A stretch of DNA of 64,000 bases from Gilliamella sp. App4-10 (GCF_001690495.1 NZ_LZGS01000002.1:1-64000), one strand, 5' to 3'; positions 20,482-31,456 are shown, numbered from the stretch's first letter. The notes: generated by a model from the letters alone, not told the origin. A program made the numbers and translations.

Positions 20482-21906
20482 ATGAGTCAAGATGTTAAAA
20501 CACAAGTTGTGGTTTTAGGAGCAGGACCAGCGGGTTATTCCGCTGCGTTCCGCGCAGCCGACCTTGGACTAGATGTTACCCTTGTTGAACGTTATTCAAC
20601 ACTGGGTGGTGTCTGTTTAAATGTAGGCTGTATTCCATCAAAAGCATTACTTCATGTTGCTAAAGTAATGGATGAAGCAAAATCATTAACTGAACATGGT
20701 ATCCATTTTGGTACCCCGAGACTTGAATTAGACAAAGTGCGTGGCTGGAAAGAAAAAGTCATTAGTCAGCTGACTAACGGACTTGCTGGCATGGCAAAAA
20801 TGCGCAAAGTCAATGTGATTCAAGGTGAAGCTCAGTTTACTGGTAGCCATACTATGGAGGTGACTTCTTCAAAAGGGATCACTAAAATTACCTTTGATAA
20901 TGCGATTATTGCAGCGGGTTCTCGTCCAATTAAGTTACCTTTTATTCCACATGATGATCCGCGTATTTGGGATTCAACAGATGCCTTAGCGCTAACTACC
21001 ATTCCTAAAAAATTATTATTAATGGGTGGCGGAATTATTGGTCTTGAAATGGGGACTGTATACCATGCGTTAGGTTCAGAAGTCGATGTGGTTGAAATGT
21101 TTGACCAAGTGATCCCTGCTGCTGATAAAGATGTGATCAAAGTCTTTACTAAGCAGATCCAAAAGAAATTCACTTTACGATTAGAAACCAAAGTGACCAC
21201 CGTTGAAGCCAAACATGATGCAATTTACGTCACCATGGAAAAGAAAGACGGCTCCACCGAAACCTATACTTATGATGCGGTATTAGTGGCGATTGGTCGT
21301 ACGCCAAATGGTAAGTTAATTAGTGCAGAAAAAGCAGGTGTTAACGTTACTGATCGTGGATTTATCGAAGTGGATAAACAGATGCGCACTAACGTACCAC
21401 ACATTTATGCCATTGGTGATATTGTGGGTCAGCCAATGCTTGCGCATAAAGGTGTACACGAAGGGCATGTGGCAGCAGAAGTGATTGCTGGTAAAAAACA
21501 CTTCTTCGATCCAAAAACCATTCCTTCTATTGCCTATACTGAACCTGAAGTGGCGTGGGTGGGCTTAACTGAAAAAGAAGCGAAAGAAAAAGGCATTGAT
21601 TATGAAGTATCAATCTTCCCATGGGCTGCTTCAGGGCGCGCTATTGCTTCGGATTGTTCAGAAGGGATGACAAAACTCATCTTTAATAAAGCAGATAATC
21701 GCTTGCTAGGTGGTGCGGTTGTTGGCGTGAATGGCGGTGAATTACTAGGTGAAATCACCTTAGCTGTTGAAATGGGCTGTGATGCCGAAGATATTGCATT
21801 AACTATCCATGCTCACCCAACATTGCATGAATCGATCGGCTTAGCTTCTGAAATTTATGAAGGCTCAGTCACCGATTTACCTAATGCCAAAGCGAAGAAG
21901 AAATAG
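20482..21906 (+). CDS. lpdA: Dihydrolipoamide dehydrogenase (E3)
   Basis: FAD enzyme that reoxidises dihydrolipoamide of the pyruvate (and 2-oxoglutarate) dehydrogenase complexes with NAD+. 474 residues (E. coli 474). It shows the FAD site VVLGAGPAGYSAAFRAADLG, the redox disulfide GGVCLNVGCIPSKAL, the NAD site LLLMGGGIIGLEMG and the C-terminal HAHPTLHE catalytic His-Glu. Last gene of the operon, 16 bases after aceF, with an AAGGAG site. A strong terminator follows. Confidence 0.98.
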   Translation: MSQDVKTQVVVLGAGPAGYSAAFRAADLGLDVTLVERYSTLGGVCLNVGCIPSKALLHVAKVMDEAKSLTEHGIHFGTPRLELDKVRGWKEKVISQLTNGLAGMAKMRKVNVIQGEAQFTGSHTMEVTSSKGITKITFDNAIIAAGSRPIKLPFIPHDDPRIWDSTDALALTTIPKKLLLMGGGIIGLEMGTVYHALGSEVDVVEMFDQVIPAADKDVIKVFTKQIQKKFTLRLETKVTTVEAKHDAIYVTMEKKDGSTETYTYDAVLVAIGRTPNGKLISAEKAGVNVTDRGFIEVDKQMRTNVPHIYAIGDIVGQPMLAHKGVHEGHVAAEVIAGKKHFFDPKTIPSIAYTEPEVAWVGLTEKEAKEKGIDYEVSIFPWAASGRAIASDCSEGMTKLIFNKADNRLLGGAVVGVNGGELLGEITLAVEMGCDAEDIALTIHAHPTLHESIGLASEIYEGSVTDLPNAKAKKK

Positions 21907-21931
21907 TTAATAAGTCATTTATTTACTTAGT

Positions 21932-21966
21932 AAAATGCCGTTAGCTCAAACTAACGGCATTTTTAT
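21932..21966 (+). terminator. Rho-independent terminator of aceE-aceF-lpd
   Basis: Perfect 13-bp stem (AAAATGCCGTTAG / CTAACGGCATTTT) with a CTCAAA loop, followed by a T-rich run, 25 bases after the lpd stop. Confidence 0.9.
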
Positions 21967-22431
21967 TTGTCTTAAAATAATTTATTTTGTAAAAATTTTT
22001 CAGAAAATACTGTGTTTCAGTAAAAAAATAAAGACACGATTAAACTACTAAGCGCTAATCTTAATGAAATTGCAGGGAGAAGGAAGTAAGTTATTTAGCA
22101 TGATTGTTTCCATAAATGACAGACCCTCACCAAAATATTATACAGTTCTTACTCTCTATAAATTGTTTATTTTGGTAATTGAAGAGGAATAGAATCACGT
22201 ACAATAACAATCTTCTCCTCACAAATCCAACCAAAATTATTTAAACAGCATTATTTATATTAAGATGATAACGCTTAATTATAAATATTATCTCTATACA
22301 TTCTTTAACTAAATCTAGGTGGCATTTAGCTAATATATTTGTGCTGATATCAATAGTTTTGTTCAAAGCTATATAGGGTTAGTTTAATTTGGCGCTAACA
22401 GTTATTAATTAGAGTTAAAGTTTAATTTTGT
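21967..22431. other. Non-coding region with possible IS-end and gene scraps
   Basis: No intact gene. At about 22112-22150, read on the minus strand, a segment matches 1087-1115 (downstream of the IS3 transposase remnant) at about 23 of 29 positions, including AATATTTTGG; it may be a leftover IS end. On the minus strand about 22176-22242 encodes a short tail ending EEKIVIVRDSIPLQLPK and a stop. That could be the end of a lost LacI-type regulator, but it is too short to be sure. Confidence 0.3.
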
Positions 22432-23616
22432 TTAGTAAAAATATTTGAATCTGACGCGGGCACCATAACGCTCATCGGTACTATCCCCATGTGATTTACT
22501 TCTATCTAAAAGTGACCAATAAGCGCCTAAATAAATATTAAAATTATCCATATCCAATACATTATCAATTAAGTAGGAAGCATTAACAGTGTGAATTTTA
22601 TATTTGCCTTTACCGATAATATGCCCGTTTTTGAGACGATTTTCTGGGTTAAATTTTTTAATATTATTATTAGCATAATAGTAACCTAAACCGATTTTTT
22701 CCCAGATAATATCAGTACCAATAGTCATATCATCTTCGTCTTTAGCATTCATATAGGCAAAGCTAGTATTTATTTTTAATCCTTTATTGGTTACCTCCCA
22801 ATCTCTTTCACTATTCCAAGAGAATGTTGCACCATAACCTGTCCTTTGAGATTGATCTCGGAACTTTTTATTATTATCGTAATAACCATAAGCGTTTTTC
22901 ACAACATTAGTTTCAGCTGCAATTGCTGTAGAAAAACTATCATTTTTCCAGAATAAAACAGGGCGAATATAGACTACATTTTTCTTTTTCTCAATGTTAT
23001 AACCATGATAGGTTGATTTATTAAACATTGTTTCGCCATTATTAATCAAAGTATTTAATTCAAAATTAAAATTATCAAAAAAAAGTTTATTAAATTGAAT
23101 ACTGCCTCCATTTTTACTGCGCCCTCGACCTTCTTTCATCATGTAGATGTAACCAAAGCCATCTTCATAAAGATCATTAGCGGTATTGCCTGAATATTCA
23201 ATAAATGTATCTTGTCCTAGCGGGAACATGTCATAAGCTTCATAGCGTCCTAGCTTAACACTCCAATCTTGTTTTTGTCCAAAATAGAACGCAGCATCAT
23301 CCAGATTCATATCGCCACTTAAATCAGCCAAGGGTTGCACTACAAATCCCGCAAAATTCTTATTATTGATTTCGCGATAGCCATCTAACCCAATCAATAT
23401 TCGACCATTAATATCCCAGCGATCTTTATCAGCAGGGGTATTTTTTTTATCTGCTGTTGCTTTTAATGAGCTAAGTTGTTGTTTACTGCTGGCTGCATCA
23501 ACATTGAATTCAATATCACCATATAGTTTTAGCTGCCCTTGCTGTGTATCCCATTGAATTGCGGCGTTAGCCATTGAACTTAATCCAATTAAACTGAGTA
23601 TAAACACTTTCTTCAT
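22432..23616 (-). CDS. Carbohydrate-specific outer-membrane porin (RafY-like)
   Basis: 394 residues with a signal peptide (MKKVFILSLIGLSSMANA). The rest alternates polar and aromatic beta strands and ends RVRFKYFY, the C-terminal aromatic signal for BAM insertion. The opening QWDTQQGQLKLYGDIEFNVDA and the VKLGRYEAYDMFPLGQDTF segment resemble glycoporins of the RafY type, which pass oligosaccharides such as raffinose. The substrate is unknown here. It stands alone; a perfect inverted repeat lies 35 bases upstream (23651-23681). Confidence 0.75.
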   Translation of the reverse strand: MKKVFILSLIGLSSMANAAIQWDTQQGQLKLYGDIEFNVDAASSKQQLSSLKATADKKNTPADKDRWDINGRILIGLDGYREINNKNFAGFVVQPLADLSGDMNLDDAAFYFGQKQDWSVKLGRYEAYDMFPLGQDTFIEYSGNTANDLYEDGFGYIYMMKEGRGRSKNGGSIQFNKLFFDNFNFELNTLINNGETMFNKSTYHGYNIEKKKNVVYIRPVLFWKNDSFSTAIAAETNVVKNAYGYYDNNKKFRDQSQRTGYGATFSWNSERDWEVTNKGLKINTSFAYMNAKDEDDMTIGTDIIWEKIGLGYYYANNNIKKFNPENRLKNGHIIGKGKYKIHTVNASYLIDNVLDMDNFNIYLGAYWSLLDRSKSHGDSTDERYGARVRFKYFY

Positions 23617-23650
23617 AAAATAACTCCTTAAATATTTTAACTATATCATG

Positions 23651-23681
23651 ATTAATTGTTATGTATGCAATAACAATTAAT
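23651..23681 (-). promoter_or_regulatory. Perfect 12-bp inverted repeat upstream of the glycoporin gene
   Basis: ATTAATTGTTAT at 23651-23662 and ATAACAATTAAT at 23670-23681 with a 7-base GTATGCA spacer, just upstream of the porin ATG. Position and symmetry suggest an operator for a dimeric regulator, or a 5' leader hairpin. Confidence 0.5.
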
Positions 23682-23966
23682 TGGATATTTATTGATATTT
23701 ACTATGTAAATCAAAAGTATTTATTAGTGATATCGTTTTTATTTGGTGATGTTATATGGTGGGTAGATTTTTTTAAACACTAAAAATGTATTTTTGTGAC
23801 ACGAGTAACATTTTTAGCATATTGATTTATCTTGAATTAAAAATACTCTTTTTTTGACGAATTTCCTTTGACATTGTAAGGATAATCCGAAACTATATTT
23901 TAAAAGCAATTAAGTATATAATGCCCCACAAATTTAATTAATTTATATCATCTAAAATATATTTCT
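23682..23966. other. Divergent intergenic region porin/prfA
   Basis: The remainder of the 350-base gap. A TTGACA at 23868-23873 lies upstream of prfA but lacks a convincing -10 at the right distance; TATAAT-like bases occur nearer the gene, around 23917-23922. No gene seen. Confidence 0.3.
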
Positions 23967-25052
23967 ATGAAATCTTCAATTATCAACAAATTAGAAACGC
24001 TACAAGAGCGTTATGAAGAAGTTCAAGCATTATTGTCTGATGCTTCGGTTATCGCCGATCAAAATCGCTTTCGCACACTTTCTAAAGAATATTCACAGTT
24101 AACGGGAGTGGTTAAGTGTTTTTCTGATTGGAAGCAAACACAAGAGGATATTGAGACAGCTAAAATGATGCTATCCGATCCTGAAATGAGCGAAATGGCA
24201 CAAGAGGAACTAAACGAAGCATTAAGCCGAATTGAAGAGCAAGAAAAGCAACTACAAGTGCTATTACTACCGAAAGATCCAAATGACGATTACAACTGCT
24301 TTGTGGAAGTGAGAGCGGGAACGGGTGGCGATGAAGCCGCTATTTTTGCTGGTGACTTAGCCCGAATGTATACACGCTATGCTGAATCTCGCAATTGGCG
24401 CGTTGAAATTATGAGCGCAAATGATGGTGAGCATGGTGGCTATAAAGAAGTTATTATGTTAGTAAGTGGTGATGGTGTTTATGGTCATTTGAAGTTTGAA
24501 TCGGGAGGACATCGTGTTCAACGTGTGCCAGAAACGGAGTCGCAAGGTCGTATTCATACATCTGCTTGTACCGTCGCTGTTTTGCCCGAAGTGCCTGAAG
24601 CTGAAATGCCCGAAATTAACCCAGCTGATTTAAAAATTGATACTTATCGTTCATCTGGTGCTGGTGGTCAACATGTTAATACGACTGATTCGGCCATTCG
24701 TATTACCCATCTACCGACTGGTATTGTGGTTGAGTGCCAAGATGAGCGCTCACAACATAAAAACAGAGCTAAGGCGATGTCAGTTTTAGCCGCACGAATT
24801 CAAGATGCGGAACTACGTAAGCGCCAACAAGAAGAGGCTTCAACACGTCGAAATCTATTAGGTTCTGGTGATCGTTCAGATAGAATTAGAACCTATAACT
24901 ATCCACAAGGTCGAGTTACCGATCATCGAATTAACCTAACGCTTTATCGTTTAGACGAAGTGATGGAAGGGAAATTAGAGATGCTAATCGATCCTATTGT
25001 ACAAGAATATCAAGCAGATCAACTAGCCGCTTTATCGGAACAAGATGAATGA
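23967..25052 (+). CDS. prfA: Peptide chain release factor 1
   Basis: Recognises UAA and UAG in the ribosomal A site and triggers peptide release. 361 residues (E. coli 360). The stop-codon-reading PxT motif is seen as VPETESQGR and the catalytic GGQ as [11 protein letters not shown]. The glutamine of GGQ is methylated by PrmC, encoded immediately downstream and overlapping by 4 bases (ATGA). hemA, the usual upstream neighbour in enterobacteria, is absent here. Confidence 0.97.
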   Translation: MKSSIINKLETLQERYEEVQALLSDASVIADQNRFRTLSKEYSQLTGVVKCFSDWKQTQEDIETAKMMLSDPEMSEMAQEELNEALSRIEEQEKQLQVLLLPKDPNDDYNCFVEVRAGTGGDEAAIFAGDLARMYTRYAESRNWRVEIMSANDGEHGGYKEVIMLVSGDGVYGHLKFESGGHRVQRVPETESQGRIHTSACTVAVLPEVPEAEMPEINPADLKIDTYRSSGAGGQHVNTTDSAIRITHLPTGIVVECQDERSQHKNRAKAMSVLAARIQDAELRKRQQEEASTRRNLLGSGDRSDRIRTYNYPQGRVTDHRINLTLYRLDEVMEGKLEMLIDPIVQEYQADQLAALSEQDE

Positions 25053-25885
25053 CTTACTTAGAATGGCTTAAGTGTGCATCTCAAACCTTAACAGATAGTG
25101 AAAGCCCAAAACGAGATGCTGAAATTTTGCTGAGTTTTGTGACGCAAAAAACACGAACATTTTTAATGGCGTTTAGTGAAACACCACTTACTGATGATGA
25201 ATTGATAGCTCTATCTGAATGCTTAAAACGCAGGCAAAACGGTGAACCTATCGCTTATATTACTGGCGAAAAAGAGTTTTGGTCTTTGAAGTTTAATGTT
25301 TCTAATGCCACGTTAATACCGAGACCCGATACCGAAAAATTAGTCGAATTGGGTTTAGAGTATCTGCCTAAAGTGCCATGCGAAGTGTTGGATCTTGGTA
25401 CCGGTACTGGTGCAATAGTTATTGCCATGGCAACTGAGCGTCAAGACTGTTTATTTACCGCAATTGAAAAAAATAAAGATGCGCTAATTTTAGCTCAACA
25501 AAATGCAGCCCACATTGGAGTAAACAATGTCTATTTTTTACAAGGTGACTGGTATAAACCAATTAAAAACAGAAAATTTTCGATGATTGTCAGTAATCCG
25601 CCTTATATCGAACCAACAGACTTTCACTTATCACAAGGTGATGTGCGTTATGAACCAAGAAGCGCACTAGTTTCAGAAGATGAAGGTTTAGCTGATATTA
25701 AACTCATTGTACAAGGTGCAACTAAGCATTTAAATCAATATGGTTGGTTACTGATAGAACATGGTTGGAAACAAGGCGAGGCAGTGCAAACCATTTTTAA
25801 ACAACACGGATTTCAATTAGTAGAAACCTTCACCGACTATAGCGGTAATGATAGAGTTACACTAGGTCGCTGGTTTAAACCTTAA
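25049..25885 (+). CDS. prmC: Release-factor glutamine methyltransferase
   Basis: SAM-dependent enzyme that methylates the GGQ glutamine of RF1 and RF2. 278 residues (E. coli 277). The SAM-binding motif is seen as [16 protein letters not shown] and the catalytic SNPPYIE motif follows. An N-terminal helical domain (about 1-80) holds the release factor. Translationally coupled to prfA and 13 bases before kdsA. Confidence 0.96.
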   Translation: MTYLEWLKCASQTLTDSESPKRDAEILLSFVTQKTRTFLMAFSETPLTDDELIALSECLKRRQNGEPIAYITGEKEFWSLKFNVSNATLIPRPDTEKLVELGLEYLPKVPCEVLDLGTGTGAIVIAMATERQDCLFTAIEKNKDALILAQQNAAHIGVNNVYFLQGDWYKPIKNRKFSMIVSNPPYIEPTDFHLSQGDVRYEPRSALVSEDEGLADIKLIVQGATKHLNQYGWLLIEHGWKQGEAVQTIFKQHGFQLVETFTDYSGNDRVTLGRWFKP

Positions 25886-25889
25886 TTAG

Positions 25890-26756
<867 letters not shown>

Positions 26757-26782
26757 AAATTGATATATTTTCTATAATTTGA

Positions 26783-26817
26783 AAGAATGTGTAATTCATT
26801 GTGGATGACACATTCTT
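26783..26817 (+). terminator. Possible terminator after kdsA
   Basis: Perfect 10-bp stem (AAGAATGTGT / ACACATTCTT) with a 15-base loop, 26 bases after the stop. The following T run is weak. Confidence 0.45.
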
Positions 26818-27301
26818 ATTTATAGTTAATAAAAAGAGAAATTTGAGTGATTTCTTTTTTTACTGCATTTTTTAACCGCATTATTTACTTTTCTTCCCTG
26901 TTTTTTCACATTGAAATCTATTCTTGTTTTTATATCTTAAATATTAATAACAATACTCACGATTGTCTTAAAACTAATCTATTATTTTTTTTAGTAAAAA
27001 AAGGTGTGATTTTATCTTAAAATTCGCTTAAAAAATGATTGTTTTGGTGACTTTGATCACGATTTTAGATAGTTTAATTTGCTAGATAAAATATGTTTAT
27101 GCATTATAAAACTACATATTACAGCCTATTTTGCAATTTATGAACTTTTTATCGAACTACATTAGTGTTAAATAGGCTTAAAAAATAATGTGTCTTTCAA
27201 ATTTTAAGGTAAATATTAATTTGTACTTTGACTTACTCATGTAAGTTAGATCTTGAAAAATTTATTTATTAATTAAATAGAATAATTTTAGGGAAATAAA
27301 G
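26818..27301 (+). other. Upstream region of the chitin operon
   Basis: About 480 AT-rich bases with no gene. It contains the CRP-like site described separately and about 240 bases of likely 5' leader. In E. coli the equivalent leader of chiP is a target of the small RNA ChiX and of NagC; neither site can be identified here by eye. Confidence 0.35.
27044..27063 (+). promoter_or_regulatory. CRP-like site upstream of the chitoporin gene
   Basis: GGTGA at 27046-27050, six bases, TCACG at 27057-27061: four of five matches in each half to TGTGA-N6-TCACA. It suggests catabolite control of chitooligosaccharide use. Confidence 0.5.
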
Positions 27302-28720
27302 ATGAATACCTATAATGCACAAATAATCCCTCGACCAGCTAATCTTTTAACTAAACTGATTTGTTCTGTCTCTGTGTTAGTGAGTGTAACGCCTGTTTAT
27401 GCTATCTATGAAAACAATTTTGTAGATGATGCTTCATTAACAGGTAATGTCTTTTTTTGGAATCGTGATCGTGATCGTAAAGATATCGAAACGGATAAAT
27501 ATAAAAGCAATATTAGGCAATCAACCTTTAATAGTAATTTGGATTTTCGTTCTGGATATATTGCCAATAGATTTGCTATCGAGCTAGGCGGTTATGGCGC
27601 ATGGGAGGTGAGTAATGGTGGCAATGGTCATCCAAATGAGATTGGGTTTAGTGGTGCAAACACGCGTTGGGATGAAGATTGGAAGAAAGATGTCAGTGGG
27701 CTTAGTTTTTATAAAGCACAAGCGAATTTTAAGATTGATGAATTATTTTGGCTGAAAGCAGGTTATATTCAACCTTCTGGACAAACGTTACTGGCACCTC
27801 ATTGGAGTTTATTACCGGGTACTTATCGTGGGTTTGAATTGGGTTCTACCCTTGATTTTGATACAGCTGGTGCATTATCGATGTCATACATGTGGACAGA
27901 TAAATATAAAGCGCCATGGTATAAAAGGCTCTATGAATTCAAACAATGGGGCGCGGGTAAAAAAATTGATTATTTACATTCTGCTGGCTTGAAGTATGAC
28001 TTCAAAAATAATTTAGTATTAGAAAGTGCATTTGGCCAAGCGCACAATTATATGGACCAATTTTTTGGCAAAGTATCTTATAGAACAGAAGTGTTTGATA
28101 GCCCGCTGACCATGAGTTACCAATTTTATGGTGCCAAAGATCAATCCCATCAAGGCAAAGATGTTTACGATGGCTTAGCATGGTTGCAAGCGGCAACATT
28201 AGGTTATCAAGTTGGTCCAATTGGTCTGCGACTTGAAGGTGTTGCGGTTAAAGCTAATGGAGAGCAGGGATTCTTTTTGCAACGAATGACACCTGATTAT
28301 GCTTCATCAAATGGTCGTTTAGATGTTTGGTGGAATTCGCGTTCAGACTTTAATGCCAATGGCGAAAAAGCCGTGTTTGCTGAAGTGACTTATGATTTAA
28401 GTAATCTATCTTACTCTTTAGCAGGCTGGAAAACCGGTGCTTCTTATGCTTATGGATGGAACGCAAAACCAAGCACTAATCGACAATTCAATCAAAAACA
28501 ACGTTTGATTGAATCAGCATATAACTTTGATTTAGGGTATACCGTGCAAGAAAGTTGGGCAAAAGATACGGCTTTCCAATTGCACTATACCAAATATAAC
28601 AATCACTCAAATAGTATACCAAGCTGGGGCGGTGGATATGGGAATATCTTTCAAGATGAGCGAGATATCAAATTTATTGTCACAATTCCATTCACTGTTT
28701 TTAGTGCTCAACAAAAATAG
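27302..28720 (+). CDS. chiP: OprD-family outer-membrane porin, chitoporin-like
   Basis: 472 residues with a long signal peptide ending near TPVYA. The mature part has the OprD-type pattern: a short N-terminal acidic stretch (YENNFVDDASLTGNVFFWNRDRD), beta strands and a C-terminal segment ending FIVTIPFTVFSAQQK. The E. coli homologue ChiP (YbfM) takes up chitooligosaccharides. The chitobiase gene 6 bases downstream strongly supports this substrate. Gene name by analogy. Confidence 0.8.
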   Translation: MNTYNAQIIPRPANLLTKLICSVSVLVSVTPVYAIYENNFVDDASLTGNVFFWNRDRDRKDIETDKYKSNIRQSTFNSNLDFRSGYIANRFAIELGGYGAWEVSNGGNGHPNEIGFSGANTRWDEDWKKDVSGLSFYKAQANFKIDELFWLKAGYIQPSGQTLLAPHWSLLPGTYRGFELGSTLDFDTAGALSMSYMWTDKYKAPWYKRLYEFKQWGAGKKIDYLHSAGLKYDFKNNLVLESAFGQAHNYMDQFFGKVSYRTEVFDSPLTMSYQFYGAKDQSHQGKDVYDGLAWLQAATLGYQVGPIGLRLEGVAVKANGEQGFFLQRMTPDYASSNGRLDVWWNSRSDFNANGEKAVFAEVTYDLSNLSYSLAGWKTGASYAYGWNAKPSTNRQFNQKQRLIESAYNFDLGYTVQESWAKDTAFQLHYTKYNNHSNSIPSWGGGYGNIFQDERDIKFIVTIPFTVFSAQQK

Positions 28721-28726
28721 GTAAAA

Positions 28727-31408
28727 ATGATGAAAAAGATAAAAACAGCAATATTAGCCACTTCAATTGCTTCTTTGTTAAGTATGGGAGCAACCCAATC
28801 TGTTTTTGCTTCGCAACAAATTGTTGACTCAATGAGTTCACAACTCAATGTTAAATATGAGGTAATAGACAATCAAGCCGGGGCTCATGGTGTAAATTGT
28901 TCAGCTTTAGGTGCTGATTGGGCTGCTTGTAACAAAGTGCTCATTTCGCTAAAGAATAATGGTCCGGCAATCAAGGATAAGGATTGGGCTATTTATTTTA
29001 ATAATATCCGTATGATTTTAGCGGTAAATAATGAACAGTTCAAAATAACCCATATTACTGGCGATCTTCATAAAATCGAACCAACAGAAAAATTCACCTC
29101 GATTCCCGCTCATTCAACCATCAATATTCCCATAATTGGTGAATATTGGATGGTAAGTGAAAGTGATTTAATGCCTCGTTGGTATATCACATCAAGTCAT
29201 GCTAAACCAAAGATCATTGCTAATACTAACACGGGGACTGACAATTTATCGGCTTTTGTTGCACCAATTCAACAAAACTGGAAAAGAACCGCCGATGATC
29301 ACAATACATTAATGACGCCTAATACTCGTTTCCAATATAATTCGGATATTAAGAAATTATCGGCTGAATCACTCCGCGGGCAAATTTTGCCAACACCTGC
29401 AAAAATGACATTAGGAAAAGAAGATATAACAATTGGCCAGCAAGGAGTGAATCTAATACTTAATGACTTAAATCAAGAAAGCTTAACAATTTTAAACACG
29501 GCGTTTAACGCGTTAGGTATTCCCGTTACTCAAAATGGTTATAAAATAAAAGCGACAATTGCTCCTGAACAATTTAAACAAGGGCAATTGGGGGGGTATC
29601 AATTAGATATTAAAAAAGATGAGGCTTTAATAGTAGCTTACGACGAAAGCGGTATTTTTTATGCTGTACAATCCATTTTATCATTGATTCCCGTAAACGA
29701 ACTTAAAACAATTCCAACACTAAATGTGTTTGATTCCCCACGTTTTGCTTATCGCGGTATTATGCTCGATATTGGGCGTAATTTTAAATCTAAAGCATCC
29801 ATAATGCGCTTATTGGATCAAATGGCAACATATAAACTAAATAAGTTTCATTTTCACCTCAGTGATGACGAAGGATGGCGAATTGAAATTCCAGACTTAC
29901 CTGAACTCACCGATATTGGCAGTAAACGCTGCCATGATCTTACTGAGCAAAGTTGTTTATTACCTCAATTAGGCTCAGGACCCGAAAGTAATACGACAGG
30001 ATCGGGATTTTTAAGTCGTCAAGACTATATTGAAATTGTCAAATATGCCAAAGCACGCTTTATCGAGGTTATTCCTGAAATTGATATGCCCGCTCATGCC
30101 AGAGCAGCAATTGTATCAATGGAAGCACGTTATAAACGTTTAATGGCAGAAGGAAAAGAGGCGCAAGCTAATGAGTTTCGACTAGTTGATCCAACCGATA
30201 CTTCTAATACCACAACAGTACAATTTTATAATCGTTTAAGTTATTTAAATCCTTGCCTTGATTCATCTAAACGTTTTGTCAATAAAATCATAGATGAAAT
30301 AACTAAAATGCATATTGAAGCTGGCCAACCACTTCACACTTGGCATTTTGGTGGTGATGAGGCTAAAAATATTCGTTTAGGCGCAGGTTATCAAGATCTA
30401 CAAGCAAAAGATAAAACTGATGCTAAAGGAACGATAGATCAAAGCATAGAAGATCATCCATGGGCAAAATCTCAAGCCTGCCAAACCTTTGTGTCAAAAG
30501 GAAAGGTAAAAGATATTGAACATTTACCTAGTTATTTTGCACAACAAGTTAGTACGATAATAAAATCTCATGGCATTAACCATATGCAAGCATGGCAAGA
30601 TGGCATGAAATATGCTGATAATGCAAAATCTTTTGCGGTTGATAAAGTGACAGTTAACTTTTGGGACACATTATATTGGGGCGGTTTTGACTCTGTAAAT
30701 GAATGGAGCAATAAAGGTTATCAAGTGATCATTTCTAATCCTGATTATGTTTATTTAGATATGCCATATGAAGTCAATCCAAAAGAGAGTGGTTATTATT
30801 GGGCTACCCGTTTTAATGATGAACGAAAAATATTTAGTTTCGCACCAAATAATTTGCCACAAAATGCAGAAACTTCTGTTGATCGCGATGGTAATCCATT
30901 TACGGCTAAAGGGACAATGAATTGGTCTGGCGCGTATGGCATATCTGCTCAGATTTGGACTGAAGATATTCGGACAGATAAAAAAATGGAATACATGACA
31001 TTCCCTCGTTTGTTGGCCGTCGCTGAAAGAGCTTGGCATCAGGCCGATTGGGAAATTGACTACCAAAAAGATCGTGAATTTGCTCAAGGAACAACGCATT
31101 ATGTTGATCAACAACAATTACTTAATGATTGGATTCGATTCGCAAATTTAGTGGGGCAGCGTGAACTGCAAAAACTGGATTTAGCTAGTATAGATTATCG
31201 CTTGCCTGTTCCAGGTGCTAAAATTGAAAACGGTCAATTAGTAGCAAATATTGTGTTTCCTGGTTTAACCATTGAATATTCAACCAATCAAGGTAAAAAT
31301 TGGTATCGCTACACTGAACCAGTAGGCATTAGAAAAGGCGAAACCGTCTCTGTTCGTAGCGTATCGCCCAATCACAAAAGAACGAGTCGTATAGAAGAAT
31401 TGAAATAG
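28727..31408 (+). CDS. Chitobiase / beta-N-acetylhexosaminidase (GH20)
   Basis: 893 residues, exported (signal peptide ending FAS). Domain order: N-terminal carbohydrate-binding CHB_HEX domain (about 30-190), GH20b, the GH20 TIM barrel, and a C-terminal immunoglobulin-like CHB_HEX_C (IEYSTNQGKNWYRY). The catalytic Asp-Glu pair is in HFGGDEAKNI; the barrel opens with RGIMLDIGRNFKS. It releases GlcNAc from chitobiose and chitin oligomers, probably in the periplasm. Size and layout match Serratia chitobiase. In operon with the chitoporin. Confidence 0.93.
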   Translation: MMKKIKTAILATSIASLLSMGATQSVFASQQIVDSMSSQLNVKYEVIDNQAGAHGVNCSALGADWAACNKVLISLKNNGPAIKDKDWAIYFNNIRMILAVNNEQFKITHITGDLHKIEPTEKFTSIPAHSTINIPIIGEYWMVSESDLMPRWYITSSHAKPKIIANTNTGTDNLSAFVAPIQQNWKRTADDHNTLMTPNTRFQYNSDIKKLSAESLRGQILPTPAKMTLGKEDITIGQQGVNLILNDLNQESLTILNTAFNALGIPVTQNGYKIKATIAPEQFKQGQLGGYQLDIKKDEALIVAYDESGIFYAVQSILSLIPVNELKTIPTLNVFDSPRFAYRGIMLDIGRNFKSKASIMRLLDQMATYKLNKFHFHLSDDEGWRIEIPDLPELTDIGSKRCHDLTEQSCLLPQLGSGPESNTTGSGFLSRQDYIEIVKYAKARFIEVIPEIDMPAHARAAIVSMEARYKRLMAEGKEAQANEFRLVDPTDTSNTTTVQFYNRLSYLNPCLDSSKRFVNKIIDEITKMHIEAGQPLHTWHFGGDEAKNIRLGAGYQDLQAKDKTDAKGTIDQSIEDHPWAKSQACQTFVSKGKVKDIEHLPSYFAQQVSTIIKSHGINHMQAWQDGMKYADNAKSFAVDKVTVNFWDTLYWGGFDSVNEWSNKGYQVIISNPDYVYLDMPYEVNPKESGYYWATRFNDERKIFSFAPNNLPQNAETSVDRDGNPFTAKGTMNWSGAYGISAQIWTEDIRTDKKMEYMTFPRLLAVAERAWHQADWEIDYQKDREFAQGTTHYVDQQQLLNDWIRFANLVGQRELQKLDLASIDYRLPVPGAKIENGQLVANIVFPGLTIEYSTNQGKNWYRYTEPVGIRKGETVSVRSVSPNHKRTSRIEELK

Positions 31409-31424
31409 ATTAAGTTAATTCAAA

Positions 31425-31456
31425 TATTCTTATCCGTTATTTAACGGATAAGAATA
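31425..31456. terminator. Hairpin between chitobiase gene and rraB (convergent)
   Basis: Perfect 15-bp inverted repeat (TATTCTTATCCGTTA / TAACGGATAAGAATA) with a 2-base centre, between two stop codons of opposite strands. It suits both directions but has no long T run on either side. Confidence 0.55.

Noticed and set aside
22176-22242. A short minus-strand tail EEKIVIVRDSIPLQLPK as the end of a LacI-type regulator
   Set aside because: Only about 20 residues precede a stop, with no upstream helix-turn-helix. Too short to call a pseudogene.
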